Shown: positions 15,245 through 24,100 of the stretch, one piece after another
Position numbering within the stretch: the first letter of the stretch is position 1
Layout: each line of letters starts with the position of its first letter
NCBI RefSeq assembly: GCF_900103455.1
Contig: NZ_FNHI01000017.1
Location: forward strand, 116,002 to 180,001
DNA: 64,000 nucleotides
Reading direction: 5' to 3'
Source of the DNA: Streptomyces wuyuanensis
Lineage (GTDB): Bacteria > Actinomycetota > Actinomycetes > Streptomycetales > Streptomycetaceae
Notes under the pieces: model-generated
What the model was told of the DNA's origin: nothing
Database searches by the model: none
Seen by the model: only the letters and a program-made list of their open reading frames with translations
Made by a program: the position numbers and the translations under genes

Positions 15245-17913
15245 CAGGCCTTCTCGGCGACCAGACGCACGACGGCGTCGATGGCGTCGCCGACCGCCTC
15301 CGGGTTCTGCCCGCCGCCCTGGGCGACGTCCGGCTTGCCGCCGCCACCGCCGCCGAGGGTCTTGGCGGCGGTACGGACCAGCTCACCGGCCTTGAGCCCG
15401 CGCTCACGGGCGGCCTCGTTGGTGGCGATGACGGTCAGCGGACGTCCGTTGGCGGTGGTGAAGAGCGCCACGACGGCCGGGCGGTCGCCCGGGATGCGGC
15501 CGCGGACGTCGAGGACCAGCTTGCGCAGGTCGTCGGCGGACGTGCCGTCCGGGACCTGGCCGGTGACCAGGGCGGTGCCGTGGATGTCCCTGGCCTTCTC
15601 GGCGAGACCGGCGGCGGCCTGGAGGACCTTCTCGGCGCGGAACTTCTCGATCTCCTTCTCGGCGTCCTTCAGCTTGCCGAGCATCGTGGCGATCTTCTCC
15701 GGAAGCTCCTCCGGACGGCCCTTGACCAGCTCCTGGAGCTGGGCGACGACCGTGTGCTCCTTGGCCAGGAAGTTGTAGGCGTCGGCGCCGACGAGAGCCT
15801 CGATACGGCGAACGCCGGAGCCGATCGACGACTCGCCGAGAAGCTTCACCAGACCGAGCTGGGCGGTGTTGTGGACGTGCGTGCCGCCGCAGAGCTCCTT
15901 GGAGAAGTCGCCGATGGTGACGACCCGGACCCGCTCGCCGTACTTCTCGCCGAACTCGGCGATGGCGCCCTGCTTCTTGGCCTCGTCGATGCTCATGACC
16001 TCGGCCTGGACGTCGAGCTCACGGGCCAGGACCTCGTTGATCTTCTGCTCGACGTCGGTCAGGACCGTGCCGGGGACGGCGGCGGGCGAACCGAAGTCGA
16101 AGCGGAAGCGGCCCGGCGAGTTCTCGGAGCCGGCCTGGGCGGCCGTCGGGCCGAGCGCGTCGCGCAGCGCCTGGTGGGTGAGGTGCGTGGCGCTGTGGGC
16201 GCGGGCAATGGCCCGGCGGCGCCTGACGTCGATGGTGGCGTAGGCGGAGGCGCCCACGGTCACCTCGCCGACCTGCACCGAGCCCTTGTGCACGGAGACG
16301 CCCGGGACCGGCTGCTGCACGTCGCGGACCTCGATGACGGCGCCGGTGTCCAGCTTGATCCGGCCCTGGTCGGCGAGCTGACCGCCGCCCTCGGCGTAGA
16401 ACGGGGTGCGGTCGAGGACGACCTCGACCTCGTCGCCCTCGGAGGCGGCAGGCGAGGGCACGCCGTCGACGAGCAGGCCGACGACGGTCGACTCGCCGTC
16501 GGTGTGCGTGTAGCCGGTGAACTCGGTGGCGCCGGCCGAGTCGGCGACCTCGCGGTAGGCGGACAGATCGGCGTGGCCGGTCTTCTTGGCCTTGGCGTCG
16601 GCCTTGGCGCGCTCCCGCTGCTCCTTCATCAGGCGGCGGAAGCCGTCCTCGTCCACGGACAGCCCCTGCTCGGCGGCCATCTCGAGGGTGAGGTCGATCG
16701 GGAAGCCCCAGGTGTCGTGGAGCAGGAATGCCTTGTCCCCGGAGAGAACGGTCGAGCCGGCGTTGCGGGCCTCGGTGACGGCGCCGTCCAGCACGTTCGT
16801 ACCGGCGTTCAGAGTCTTGAGGAAGCGGGCCTCCTCGGCGAGCGCGACGGTCTCGATGCGCTTGCGGTCGGTCTCCAGCTCCGGGTACTGCTGCCCCATG
16901 GTCTTGACGACCACGTCGACCAGCGCCGAGACGACGGGGCCGGTGGCGCCGAGGAGCCGCATGTTGCGGATGGCGCGGCGCATGATGCGGCGCAGGACGT
17001 AGCCACGGCCCTCGTTGCCGGGGGTGACGCCGTCGCCGATGAGCATCACCGACGTGCGGATGTGGTCGGCGACCACGCGGAGGGACACGTCCGACTCGTG
17101 GCTGTCGCCGTAGCGGACGCCGGTCAGCTCGGTGGCCTTGTCGATGACGACGCGCAGGGTGTCCGTCTCGTACATGTTCTGCACGCCCTGCAGGATCATG
17201 GCGAGACGCTCGAGACCGAGACCGGTGTCGATGTTCTTGCTCGGCAGGTCGCCGACGATCTCGAAGTCCTCCTTGCCGGAGCCCTCGCCGCGCTCGTACT
17301 GCATGAAGACCAGGTTCCAGATCTCCACGTAGCGCTCGTCGTTGACGGCAGGGCCGCCCTCGGGGCCGAACTCGGGGCCGCGGTCGTAGTTGATCTCCGA
17401 GCAGGGGCCGCACGGTCCCGGGACGCCCATGGACCAGAAGTTGTCCTTCTTGCCCAGGCGCTGGATGCGCTCGGCGGGGACGCCGACGACCTCGCGCCAG
17501 ATGCGCTCGGCCTCGTCGTCGTCGAGGTAGACCGTGATCCAGAGCTTCTCGGGCTCGAGGCCGTAGCCACCGTCCGCCACGGAGCCGGTGAGCAGCTCCC
17601 AGGCGTACTTGATGGCCCCTTCCTTGAAGTAGTCGCCGAACGAGAAGTTGCCGCACATCTGGAAGAACGTGCCGTGGCGGGTGGTCTTGCCGACCTCTTC
17701 GATGTCCGGCGTGCGCACGCACTTCTGCACGCTGGTGGCGCGCGGGGCGGGCGGCTTGGTCTCGCCCAGGAAGTAGGGCTTGAACGGGACCATGCCTGCG
17801 TTGACCAGGAGCAGAGTCGGGTCGTCCGCGATGAGCGACGCCGAAGGCACGACGGTGTGCCCGCGCTCCTCGAAGAAGCTCAGCCAGCGGCGGCGGATTT
17901 CAGCCGACTCCAT
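15244..17913 (-). CDS. alaS: alanyl-tRNA synthetase
   Basis: The 889-residue protein shows the full domain order. A class II catalytic core covers about residues 1-450. An editing domain follows, with zinc ligands in HSATHLTHQAL and CGGTHVHN. The last 150 residues form the C-Ala domain, ending in a glycine run (GGGGGG). It lies in the rpsD...alaS-ruvX-mltG-aroE order and overlaps the upstream 115-codon gene by one base. No T-box is visible upstream. Confidence 0.97.
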   Translation of the reverse strand: MESAEIRRRWLSFFEERGHTVVPSASLIADDPTLLLVNAGMVPFKPYFLGETKPPAPRATSVQKCVRTPDIEEVGKTTRHGTFFQMCGNFSFGDYFKEGAIKYAWELLTGSVADGGYGLEPEKLWITVYLDDDEAERIWREVVGVPAERIQRLGKKDNFWSMGVPGPCGPCSEINYDRGPEFGPEGGPAVNDERYVEIWNLVFMQYERGEGSGKEDFEIVGDLPSKNIDTGLGLERLAMILQGVQNMYETDTLRVVIDKATELTGVRYGDSHESDVSLRVVADHIRTSVMLIGDGVTPGNEGRGYVLRRIMRRAIRNMRLLGATGPVVSALVDVVVKTMGQQYPELETDRKRIETVALAEEARFLKTLNAGTNVLDGAVTEARNAGSTVLSGDKAFLLHDTWGFPIDLTLEMAAEQGLSVDEDGFRRLMKEQRERAKADAKAKKTGHADLSAYREVADSAGATEFTGYTHTDGESTVVGLLVDGVPSPAASEGDEVEVVLDRTPFYAEGGGQLADQGRIKLDTGAVIEVRDVQQPVPGVSVHKGSVQVGEVTVGASAYATIDVRRRRAIARAHSATHLTHQALRDALGPTAAQAGSENSPGRFRFDFGSPAAVPGTVLTDVEQKINEVLARELDVQAEVMSIDEAKKQGAIAEFGEKYGERVRVVTIGDFSKELCGGTHVHNTAQLGLVKLLGESSIGSGVRRIEALVGADAYNFLAKEHTVVAQLQELVKGRPEELPEKIATMLGKLKDAEKEIEKFRAEKVLQAAAGLAEKARDIHGTALVTGQVPDGTSADDLRKLVLDVRGRIPGDRPAVVALFTTANGRPLTVIATNEAARERGLKAGELVRTAAKTLGGGGGGKPDVAQGGGQNPEAVGDAIDAVVRLVAEKA

Positions 17914-18260
17914 CAGTGGTCCTCATTCCGGTTGTACGAGCGCTTCTCGTCAAGCATCTCGTAGTGCTTCTTGTGGTGCTTGTGGTTTTCCAGGGCGGCC
18001 CGGCGGCGTTGTGCGGGAAGTCCCCTGTCGGCGGGGCCCTCGATCCCCAGCGCGTCGCCGAGTTCGGCCTCGCGCTGGGCCATCCCGGACCGGACGTCGA
18101 GGGCGAAGTCCTTGAGCCGGTGACCGGTTTCGATCGCCTTGTTCGCCGCCTGGGCGGCGAGGCTCTCGGGGGTCAGCTGCCTGAGCTTGCGGTTGACCTT
18201 GGTGGTGGCCCACACGCCGGCGGCGGCGCCGGCGGTGAACCAGAACGCACGACGGAACAT
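17913..18260 (-). CDS. small membrane-anchored protein (DUF6167-like)
   Basis: The 115-residue protein has a short N-terminal hydrophobic segment (about residues 5-20, FWFTAGAAAGVWATTKV). It is followed by a charged helical region and a C-terminus rich in His, Lys and Asn (ENHKHHKKHYEMLDE). Its function is unknown. It overlaps alaS by one base and follows a DUF948-type gene by six bases, so the three form a unit. The DUF6167 label is from memory of actinobacterial proteins at this locus. Confidence 0.85.
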   Translation of the reverse strand: MFRRAFWFTAGAAAGVWATTKVNRKLRQLTPESLAAQAANKAIETGHRLKDFALDVRSGMAQREAELGDALGIEGPADRGLPAQRRRAALENHKHHKKHYEMLDEKRSYNRNEDH

Positions 18261-18266
18261 CGGGTC

Positions 18267-18698
18267 TCAGTCCTTCTGCTTCCGGCGCCTCGCGGCCGGT
18301 ACGGTGCGGCCGACGACGACCGTGCGCCTCGTCTGCGCGGGTGGTGCGTCGGCCCGGTTGCGGCTCATCGCGCGGCGCACGCCGTAGCCGAACGCCGCGA
18401 CCTTCACGAGCGGACCGCCGAACGTCGAGGCGACCGTGGTGGAGAGCGCCGACGCGTTCGAGGTGACCTCCTGGACGTCGGAGGCGATGGCGTCGACCCG
18501 GTCGAGTTGGGTCTGCGCGGAGCGGACGGTGGCCGAGGCGTCGGCCAGCAGCGGCACGGCCTGCTCGGTCACCTCCGCCATCAGCTTGGTGGTCGCCTTG
18601 AGCGTCTGGGCCAGCCTCACCAGCACCACGGCGAGGAAGGAGACCAGGATCGCCCAGAAGACGGCCACCAGGATCCCGGCAACCTCTCCACCGGTCAC
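18267..18698 (-). CDS. DUF948 domain membrane protein
   Basis: The 143-residue protein has one N-terminal transmembrane helix (about residues 5-28). A long amphipathic helix with heptad-like spacing follows, the DUF948 pattern, and then a basic tail (RRTVVVGRTVPAARRRKQKD). The start is GTG at 18698. It opens the unit leading to alaS. Its function is unknown; the family is often linked to the envelope or to stress. It is separated from rpsD by 265 bases including a terminator. Confidence 0.88.
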   Translation of the reverse strand: MTGGEVAGILVAVFWAILVSFLAVVLVRLAQTLKATTKLMAEVTEQAVPLLADASATVRSAQTQLDRVDAIASDVQEVTSNASALSTTVASTFGGPLVKVAAFGYGVRRAMSRNRADAPPAQTRRTVVVGRTVPAARRRKQKD

Positions 18699-18886
18699 GC
18701 TGCACCGCTCTCTGCTCGTCGAGGGTCACTTCGAAAGTCCTTGTCCGACCCTATCGCGCCCGAGGTCGGACCCCGTAACGGATCAGTGACCGCAGAACGG
18801 GAGTTGCGCGGATTCTACGGGGCGCTCCCGTCCGCGCACTCTCGGTGCCCATCGCGCCCCGGGGACGGGCGCCGCGGAACGCGAGA

Positions 18887-18928
18887 GCCCGCCGCTCCCC
18901 CGCCGGTGAGGGCGGGGAGGCGGCGGGC
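18887..18928 (-). terminator. rpsD terminator hairpin
   Basis: GCCCGCCGCTCCCCCGCC and a near-complement with one bulge flank a GGTGA loop, about 35 bases beyond the rpsD stop. This is a strong GC stem with no U-run. Confidence 0.75.
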
Positions 18929-18963
18929 CGGGGCGCGAAGGCCGGTGGTACTGCGCCGCTGGA

Positions 18964-19575
18964 TCAGCGGGCGTAGTACTCGACGACGAGCTGCTCGTCG
19001 CAGATCACCGGGATCTCCTTGCGGTTCGGCTCCCGGTCCAGGCGGAAGGCGAGCGCCTTGAGGTTGACCTGCAGGTAGCGCGGGGTCTCACCGTCGGGCG
19101 CGTAGCCACCCTCACGGGCGACCTGGAAGGGGTGCTTCTCGCGGGAGCGCTCGCGGATCGTGACGACGTCGTCCGGGCGGACACGGAACGAGGGCTTGTC
19201 GACCTTGCCGCCGTTGACCTCGACGTGGCCGTGGACGACCATCTGACGGGCCTGGTAGATCGTGCGGGCGATGCCGGAACGGAGCACCAGGGCGTCGAGA
19301 CGGCGCTCGAGCTCGATGATCAGGGCCTCACCCGTCTTGCCCTGGACCTTGCTGGCGCGCTCGTAGGCACGGACCAGCTGACGCTCGGAGACGTCGTACT
19401 GGGCGCGAAGACGCTGCTTCTCGAGCAGACGGACCTTGTAGTCCGAGTTCTGCTTGCGGCCACGGCCGTGCTCACCCGGCGGGTAGGGGCGAGCCTCGAA
19501 GTACTTGACGGCCTTCGGCGTCAGGGCGATGCCGAGTGCACGCGACTTCTTGACCTTGGGTCGCGACTGGTTCAC
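18964..19575 (-). CDS. rpsD: 30S ribosomal protein S4
   Basis: S4 binds 16S rRNA early in assembly. The 203-residue protein has the usual N-terminal region, the S4 RNA-binding domain (about residues 93-155, LDALVLRSGIARTIYQARQMVVHGH in part), and the terminal VVEYYAR. The start is GTG at 19575 with GGAGG six bases upstream. It is monocistronic here, away from the alpha operon, as is normal in Streptomyces. Only 56 bases separate it from the divergent DUF2470 gene, and an iron box lies in that gap. Confidence 0.97.
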   Translation of the reverse strand: MNQSRPKVKKSRALGIALTPKAVKYFEARPYPPGEHGRGRKQNSDYKVRLLEKQRLRAQYDVSERQLVRAYERASKVQGKTGEALIIELERRLDALVLRSGIARTIYQARQMVVHGHVEVNGGKVDKPSFRVRPDDVVTIRERSREKHPFQVAREGGYAPDGETPRYLQVNLKALAFRLDREPNRKEIPVICDEQLVVEYYAR

Positions 19576-19599
19576 GGGGAACCTACCTCCATGTAAGTT
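19571..19599 (+). promoter_or_regulatory. promoter of the DUF2470 gene
   Basis: TTCACG (19571-19576) and TAAGTT (19594-19599) are spaced by 17 bases and lie 33 bases before the plus-strand ATG. The -35 overlaps the rpsD start codon on the other strand. The iron box begins at the last two bases of the -10. Confidence 0.5.
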
Positions 19600-19616
19600 A
19601 GGTGAGCCTTACCTTA
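19598..19616 (+). promoter_or_regulatory. iron box (DmdR/DtxR-type operator)
   Basis: TTAGGTGAGCCTTACCTTA matches the 19-base actinobacterial iron box TTAGGTTAGGCTCACCTAA at 15 positions, including both TTAGGT-type outer arms except one base. It sits just downstream of the -10 and over the expected start point of the DUF2470 gene, a position suited to Fe(II)-dependent repression. It also lies 23 bases upstream of the rpsD GTG. Confidence 0.75.
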
Positions 19617-19631
19617 TTCGAGGAGGACGTA

Positions 19632-20504
19632 ATGTCTCGACCGCATGGGATCCCCCTGCCCAGTGCGCATCGCAGTTCAGACGCCCCAGCGCCTGCTTAC
19701 GACGACGATGAACAAGGTCAGCCGCGTCCCAGGGAAGACGCTCGGCAGCCCACCAAAGCCGAGCGCGTACGAACCCTCGTTGAGAACAACGCCTCAGTAT
19801 CCCTCACGTTGCCGGGTGCTCGCGACCACGGTCCCGGCTACTGGGAACCCGCCGCACGCACCGTCACTCCCGAGGGGGACGTCGTTCTCCTTGTGCCATG
19901 GGATTCTCCCACGGCACGGGCGGCCGCGTACGCCCAGGACGACGACCTGACCTGCGTGATGGAGATCACCGATGTCGCCCCGGTCGCCGTGCGGCAGCGG
20001 ATCCGCGGCCGCGCCTGGCTGGCCGGCTGGCTCACCGCCGTGCGCAACGAGGACCGCGCCCGGTTCGAGCGGCTGCTCGCCGAGCGGCACCCCGAGCGCT
20101 CCCCGTCGCTCACCGAGGCGGACCGTCCCGCCTGGATGCTGGTCCGGCTGGAGACGGGCGAGATCTCGGTGGACGACCTGTGGGGCGCGGGAGGCGTGGA
20201 GCCGGCGGACCTCGGGGCGGCCGAACCCGACCCCGTCGGACGGCACGAGGCGGAGCTCCTGCAGCACCTGCACTCGGCGCACGGCGACCAGGTGCGCGGG
20301 CTGGCCGGTCTGCTCGGGGAGCGCGGGGGCGCGGCCGTGCGGGGCGTGGTGCCGCTGGCCCTCGACCGCTTCGGGCTGCGGCTGCGTCTCACCGCCGTGG
20401 AAGGGCGTACGTTCGACGCGCGCTTCGACTTCCCCGCGCCCGTGAAGGACACCGCAGAGCTGCGGCACGCGATGCACACCCTCTTCGCCGCGTCCATGGG
20501 GTGA
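19632..20504 (+). CDS. DUF2470 (HugZ-like split-barrel) protein, probably iron-regulated
   Basis: The 290-residue protein has an N-terminal half (about residues 45-190) resembling FMN-binding split-barrel/PNPOx-like domains. The C-terminal DUF2470 domain (about 205-285) starts HEAELLQHLHSAHGDQV and continues through LDRFGLRLRL to the FDFPAPV segment. HugZ-type haem oxygenases combine these domains, so a role in haem or iron use is plausible but unproven. AGGAGG lies five bases before the ATG at 19632. Transcription probably starts inside the iron box. It converges on rarA with a 25-base gap. Confidence 0.88.
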   Translation: MSRPHGIPLPSAHRSSDAPAPAYDDDEQGQPRPREDARQPTKAERVRTLVENNASVSLTLPGARDHGPGYWEPAARTVTPEGDVVLLVPWDSPTARAAAYAQDDDLTCVMEITDVAPVAVRQRIRGRAWLAGWLTAVRNEDRARFERLLAERHPERSPSLTEADRPAWMLVRLETGEISVDDLWGAGGVEPADLGAAEPDPVGRHEAELLQHLHSAHGDQVRGLAGLLGERGGAAVRGVVPLALDRFGLRLRLTAVEGRTFDARFDFPAPVKDTAELRHAMHTLFAASMG

Positions 20505-20529
20505 CCGTGCGCCGCACCGGGCGGCCGGG

Positions 20530-21894
20530 TCAGGAACCCGGCGGGGTCTCGCCGCGCAGCCGCTCCCGGACCTTCTCGACCACATCCGCGTAGCGTGCCT
20601 CGGCTCCGTACCGCGTCGGCTCGTAGTAGCGCCTGCCGTGGACGGCGTCCGGCGCGTACTGCTGTGGAGCGATCGCACCCGGGACGTCGTGCGGATACAC
20701 ATAGCCCTGGGCGTGACCGAGCTTCGCGGCCCCCTTGTAGTGGCCGTCGCGCAGATGCCGCGGGACGGGACCGGCCAGCCCGTTGCGCACGTCCGCCAGA
20801 GCCGCGCCTATCGCCGTCGTGGCGGCGTTGGACTTCGGCGCCAGGGCCAGCGCGATGGTGGCGTGGCTCAGGGTGAGCGCCGCCTCCGGGAAACCGATCA
20901 TGGCCACGGCCTGCGCGGCCGCGACGGCGGTCGGCAGGGCCGTCGGATCGGCGAGCCCGATGTCCTCGCTGGCCGAGATCATCAGCCGCCGGGCGATGAA
21001 GCGCGGGTCCTCACCCGCCTCGATCATCCGCGCCAGATAGTGCAGCGCGGCGTCCACGTCCGAGCCCCGGATGGACTTGATCAGGGCGCTCGCCACGTCG
21101 TAGTGCTGGTCGCCGTCCCGGTCGTACTTCACCGCAGCGCGGTCGACCGTCTCCTCCACGGTCTGGAGGGAGATCTCCGCCTCGCTCTTGGCGAGCGCGG
21201 CCCCCGCCGCGGCCTCCAGTGCGGTCAGGGCTCGTCTCGCGTCTCCCCCGGCGATCCGCAGCAGATGCTCCTCGGAGTCGCCCGGCAGCGTCACCGCGCC
21301 GCCGAGGCCGCGCTCCTCGGTCAGGGCCCGGCGCAGCAGACCGCGCACGTCGTCGTCGGTGAGAGGCTCCAGCGTGAGCAGCAGGGAGCGGGACAGCAAC
21401 GGGGAGATCACCGAGAAGTACGGGTTCTCCGTGGTCGCGGCGATCAGCGTCACCCAGCGGTTCTCGACGGCTGGGAGCAGGGAGTCCTGCTGGGCCTTGC
21501 TGAAGCGGTGGATCTCGTCCAGGAAGAGGACGGTCTCCTTGCCGAAGCCGCCCGCGGCCCGTCGGGCCCCTTCGATGACGGCCCGGACCTCCTTGACGCC
21601 GGCGGTGATCGCGGACAGCTCGACGAAGCGCTTGTTGGTCGCCTTGGAGACGACGTACGCCAGGGTGGTCTTGCCCGTGCCGGGCGGGCCCCACAGGATC
21701 ACCGAGGACGCTCCCGCCGGCCCGCCGGACCCCTCGCCCACGAGCCGGCGCAGCGGGGACCCCGGTTTGAGCAGGTGCTGCTGGCCCACGACCTCGTCGA
21801 GAGTGCGCGGACGCATGCGGACCGCCAGCGGACTCGCGGACGGGTCCTTCTCCTGGCGTTCCTCGGCGGCGGCGGTGAAAAGATCGGGCTCCAC
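20530..21894 (-). CDS. rarA: replication-associated recombination protein RarA (MgsA)
   Basis: RarA is an AAA+ ATPase related to clamp loaders and RuvB that acts at stalled forks. The 454-residue protein has Walker A GPPGTGKTT, Walker B LFLDEIHRF, sensor ATTENPYFSV, and the C-terminal MgsA tetramerisation region with GLADPTALP and the PDDVHG-like GRRYYEPTR end. The GTG at 21894 gives the usual MEPDLFTAAAEERQ start; the frame stays open further upstream without family resemblance. It lies downstream of the VKOR gene on the same strand. Confidence 0.93.
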   Translation of the reverse strand: MEPDLFTAAAEERQEKDPSASPLAVRMRPRTLDEVVGQQHLLKPGSPLRRLVGEGSGGPAGASSVILWGPPGTGKTTLAYVVSKATNKRFVELSAITAGVKEVRAVIEGARRAAGGFGKETVLFLDEIHRFSKAQQDSLLPAVENRWVTLIAATTENPYFSVISPLLSRSLLLTLEPLTDDDVRGLLRRALTEERGLGGAVTLPGDSEEHLLRIAGGDARRALTALEAAAGAALAKSEAEISLQTVEETVDRAAVKYDRDGDQHYDVASALIKSIRGSDVDAALHYLARMIEAGEDPRFIARRLMISASEDIGLADPTALPTAVAAAQAVAMIGFPEAALTLSHATIALALAPKSNAATTAIGAALADVRNGLAGPVPRHLRDGHYKGAAKLGHAQGYVYPHDVPGAIAPQQYAPDAVHGRRYYEPTRYGAEARYADVVEKVRERLRGETPPGS

Positions 21895-22011
21895 GTGCTG
21901 AAGCCTATGTGAGGGCACTGACAACCCCCGCCGCCCCCGCTTCGGGCCCGGGAGAGCGGATCCCGCGAAGGTCGGCCCGCGGATCGCCCCGCACCGCACG
22001 GGCCCGGCGGC

Positions 22012-22659
22012 TCAGCCGAGCCAGAAGTCCCACCAGCGCGTCAGGATCAGCATGCCGATCACACCGGTGTGCAGTACCGGCAGCACCCAGGTGAACTCGG
22101 CGAGGAAACCCTTCGCCCAGGCCGGAGCCGGCAGCAGTCCGTTGCGGATGTTGTGCGAAGTGACGTACCAGAACATGAAGATCGTGGCGATCCAGGCCAG
22201 GCAGCACCACAGGCACAGCGCGTTGATGCTGTACAGCGACTGGTACTGGAGCCAGGTGCAGAACGCGACGCCGAACAGCGTGCCCGCGTTGAACGTCAGC
22301 CAGTACCAGCGGCGGACGCGGGCACCGGCGAGGAGGCTCATCCCCACGCCGATCACGATCGCGTAGGTGACGAGGCCGAGCATCGGGTTCGGGAAGCCGA
22401 ACGCCGAGGCCTGCTCGCTCTCCATCACGCTGCCGCAGGAGACGATCGGGTTGAGGCTGCAGCCGGGGGTGAACGTCGTCCCGGCGATCTTGGCCTCGAG
22501 GATCTTGAACTTGTCGATCGTGATGATCCACGCGGCGAGCAGCCCGGCCGCGCCCGTGATCACCAGCAGCCATGCGAACGCACGGCTGCCACCGACGGCG
22601 CCGCCCACGCGCTCCGCATCCTGGCCGGAGGACACGCCGTCAACCGCTGCAGTCGTCAT
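22012..22659 (-). CDS. vitamin K epoxide reductase (VKOR) family membrane protein
   Basis: Bacterial VKOR reoxidises DsbA-like thiol oxidases with menaquinone. The 215-residue protein has about five hydrophobic helices. It carries the active-site pair Cys149-Leu-Trp-Cys152 and the two loop cysteines Cys67 and Cys75 that relay electrons. It lacks a fused thioredoxin domain, so a separate DsbA partner is needed; none is adjacent. The ATG at 22659 gives the family start. It lies between hisS (upstream, separated by a terminator) and rarA. Confidence 0.92.
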   Translation of the reverse strand: MTTAAVDGVSSGQDAERVGGAVGGSRAFAWLLVITGAAGLLAAWIITIDKFKILEAKIAGTTFTPGCSLNPIVSCGSVMESEQASAFGFPNPMLGLVTYAIVIGVGMSLLAGARVRRWYWLTFNAGTLFGVAFCTWLQYQSLYSINALCLWCCLAWIATIFMFWYVTSHNIRNGLLPAPAWAKGFLAEFTWVLPVLHTGVIGMLILTRWWDFWLG

Positions 22660-22783
22660 ATCGCCGTTCCATCGCTCGGTCACTGCTCTGGCACGGTCAT
22701 TCTGCCGCACCCACGCCCCTGTCCACCGTTCGCTGGACATAAGGAAGGGGCTCCCCGGCCCGCCGGGCGGCACGGGAACGCGG

Positions 22784-22809
22784 AGGCCCGGCCCCCACGG
22801 GCCGGGCCT
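22784..22809 (-). terminator. hisS terminator hairpin
   Basis: A perfect 11-base stem AGGCCCGGCCC with complement around CCAC lies 18 bases beyond the hisS stop. It separates hisS from the VKOR gene. Confidence 0.75.
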
Positions 22810-22826
22810 TCGTGCGCAATTCCCGG

Positions 22827-24089
22827 TCAGCCGAGCTTCGCCCGGATCTCCTCGACCACCGCGTCGAGGGCGACCGGTGCCTGCTCACCGGACTCCATGT
22901 CCTTGAGCTGGACCACCCCGTCGGCGAGGTCCCGCTCGCCGGCGACGACCGTGTACCGGGCGCCGCTGCGGTTGGCGCTCTTCATGGCGCCCTTGAGGCC
23001 CTTGCCGCCGTAGGAGAAGTCCGCGGCGACCCCGGCCTTGCGCAGCCGGGTGACGACGCCGAAGAGCACGCGGCGCGCCTCTTCCCCGAGCGGCACCGCG
23101 AACACGCTGGTGGACGCGGGCAGTTCGAGCTCGATCCCCTCGGCCTCCAGGGCCAGGACCGTGCGGTCCACACCGAGCGCCCAGCCGACCGACGGCAGCG
23201 CCGGGCCGCCGATCATCTCGGACAGCCCGTCGTAGCGACCCCCGCCGCCCACCGCGGACTGCGAGCCGAGTCCGTCGTGGACGAACTCGAACGTCGTACG
23301 GGTGTAGTAGTCCAGCCCGCGCACCAGCTTCTCGTCGTCCTCGAAGACCACGCCGGCCGCCGTCAGCAGCTCGCGCACCTCCTCGTGGTACGCCTTGCAC
23401 CCGTCGCACAGGTAGTCGCGCAGCAGCGGGGCGCCCACGAGCTGCTTCTGGACGGAGTCGCGCTTGTCGTCGAGGACGCGCAGCGGGTTGATGTCGACGC
23501 GGCGGCGGGTGTCCTCGTCCAGGTCCAGCCCGCGCAGGAAGCCCTGCAGCGCGTCGCGGTAGACGGGGCGGCACTCCTTGTCGCCGAGCGAGTTCAGCAG
23601 GATCCGGAAGTCGCTCAGGCCGAGCGAGCGGTACGCCTGGTCGGCGAGGATGATCAGCTCGGCGTCGAGCGCCGGGTCCTCGGCGCCGATGGCCTCGGCA
23701 CCGACCTGGGAGAAGTGCCTGTAGCGGCCCTTCTGGGGTCGCTCGTAGCGGTAGTACGAGCCCGAGTACCAGAGCTTCACCGGCAGATTGCCGGACTTGT
23801 GCAGGTTGGCCTCCAGCGCCGCGCGCAGCACGGACGCGGTGCCCTCGGGCCGCAGGGCCAGCCTGTCGCCGCCCTTGGTCTCGAAGGCGTACATCTCCTT
23901 GGTCACGATGTCGGTGGACTCCCCGACACCGCGCGCGAACAGCTCCACGTTCTCGAAGCCGGGCGTCTCGATGTAGCCGTAGCCGGAATTGCGCAGGGGC
24001 GCGGCGATCGCCTCGCGCACCGCCAGGTACTTGGCGGAGTCCGGCGGGATCAGGTCGTACGTGCCCTTGGGGGCCTGGAAGGTGGTCAC
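22827..24089 (-). CDS. hisS: histidyl-tRNA synthetase
   Basis: The 420-residue class II synthetase starts TTFQAPKGTYDLIPP and carries motif 2 (YRYERPQKGRYRHFSQ) and the family-specific LVRGLDYYTRTTFEF. It also has GGGRYDGLSEMIGG, and a C-terminal anticodon-binding domain from about residue 325. The GTG at 24089 is the conserved start, 11 bases after the hydrolase stop. A GTG at 24104 overlaps that stop and would add five residues. It is cotranscribed with the MBL-fold hydrolase. Confidence 0.96.
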   Translation of the reverse strand: MTTFQAPKGTYDLIPPDSAKYLAVREAIAAPLRNSGYGYIETPGFENVELFARGVGESTDIVTKEMYAFETKGGDRLALRPEGTASVLRAALEANLHKSGNLPVKLWYSGSYYRYERPQKGRYRHFSQVGAEAIGAEDPALDAELIILADQAYRSLGLSDFRILLNSLGDKECRPVYRDALQGFLRGLDLDEDTRRRVDINPLRVLDDKRDSVQKQLVGAPLLRDYLCDGCKAYHEEVRELLTAAGVVFEDDEKLVRGLDYYTRTTFEFVHDGLGSQSAVGGGGRYDGLSEMIGGPALPSVGWALGVDRTVLALEAEGIELELPASTSVFAVPLGEEARRVLFGVVTRLRKAGVAADFSYGGKGLKGAMKSANRSGARYTVVAGERDLADGVVQLKDMESGEQAPVALDAVVEEIRAKLG

Positions 24090-24100
24090 GGAAGTTCTCG

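Noticed and set aside
15157..17964. 935-codon open frame on the plus strand
   Set aside because: It is the antisense shadow of alaS; the composition is that of reversed alanine and glycine codons and no motif is present.
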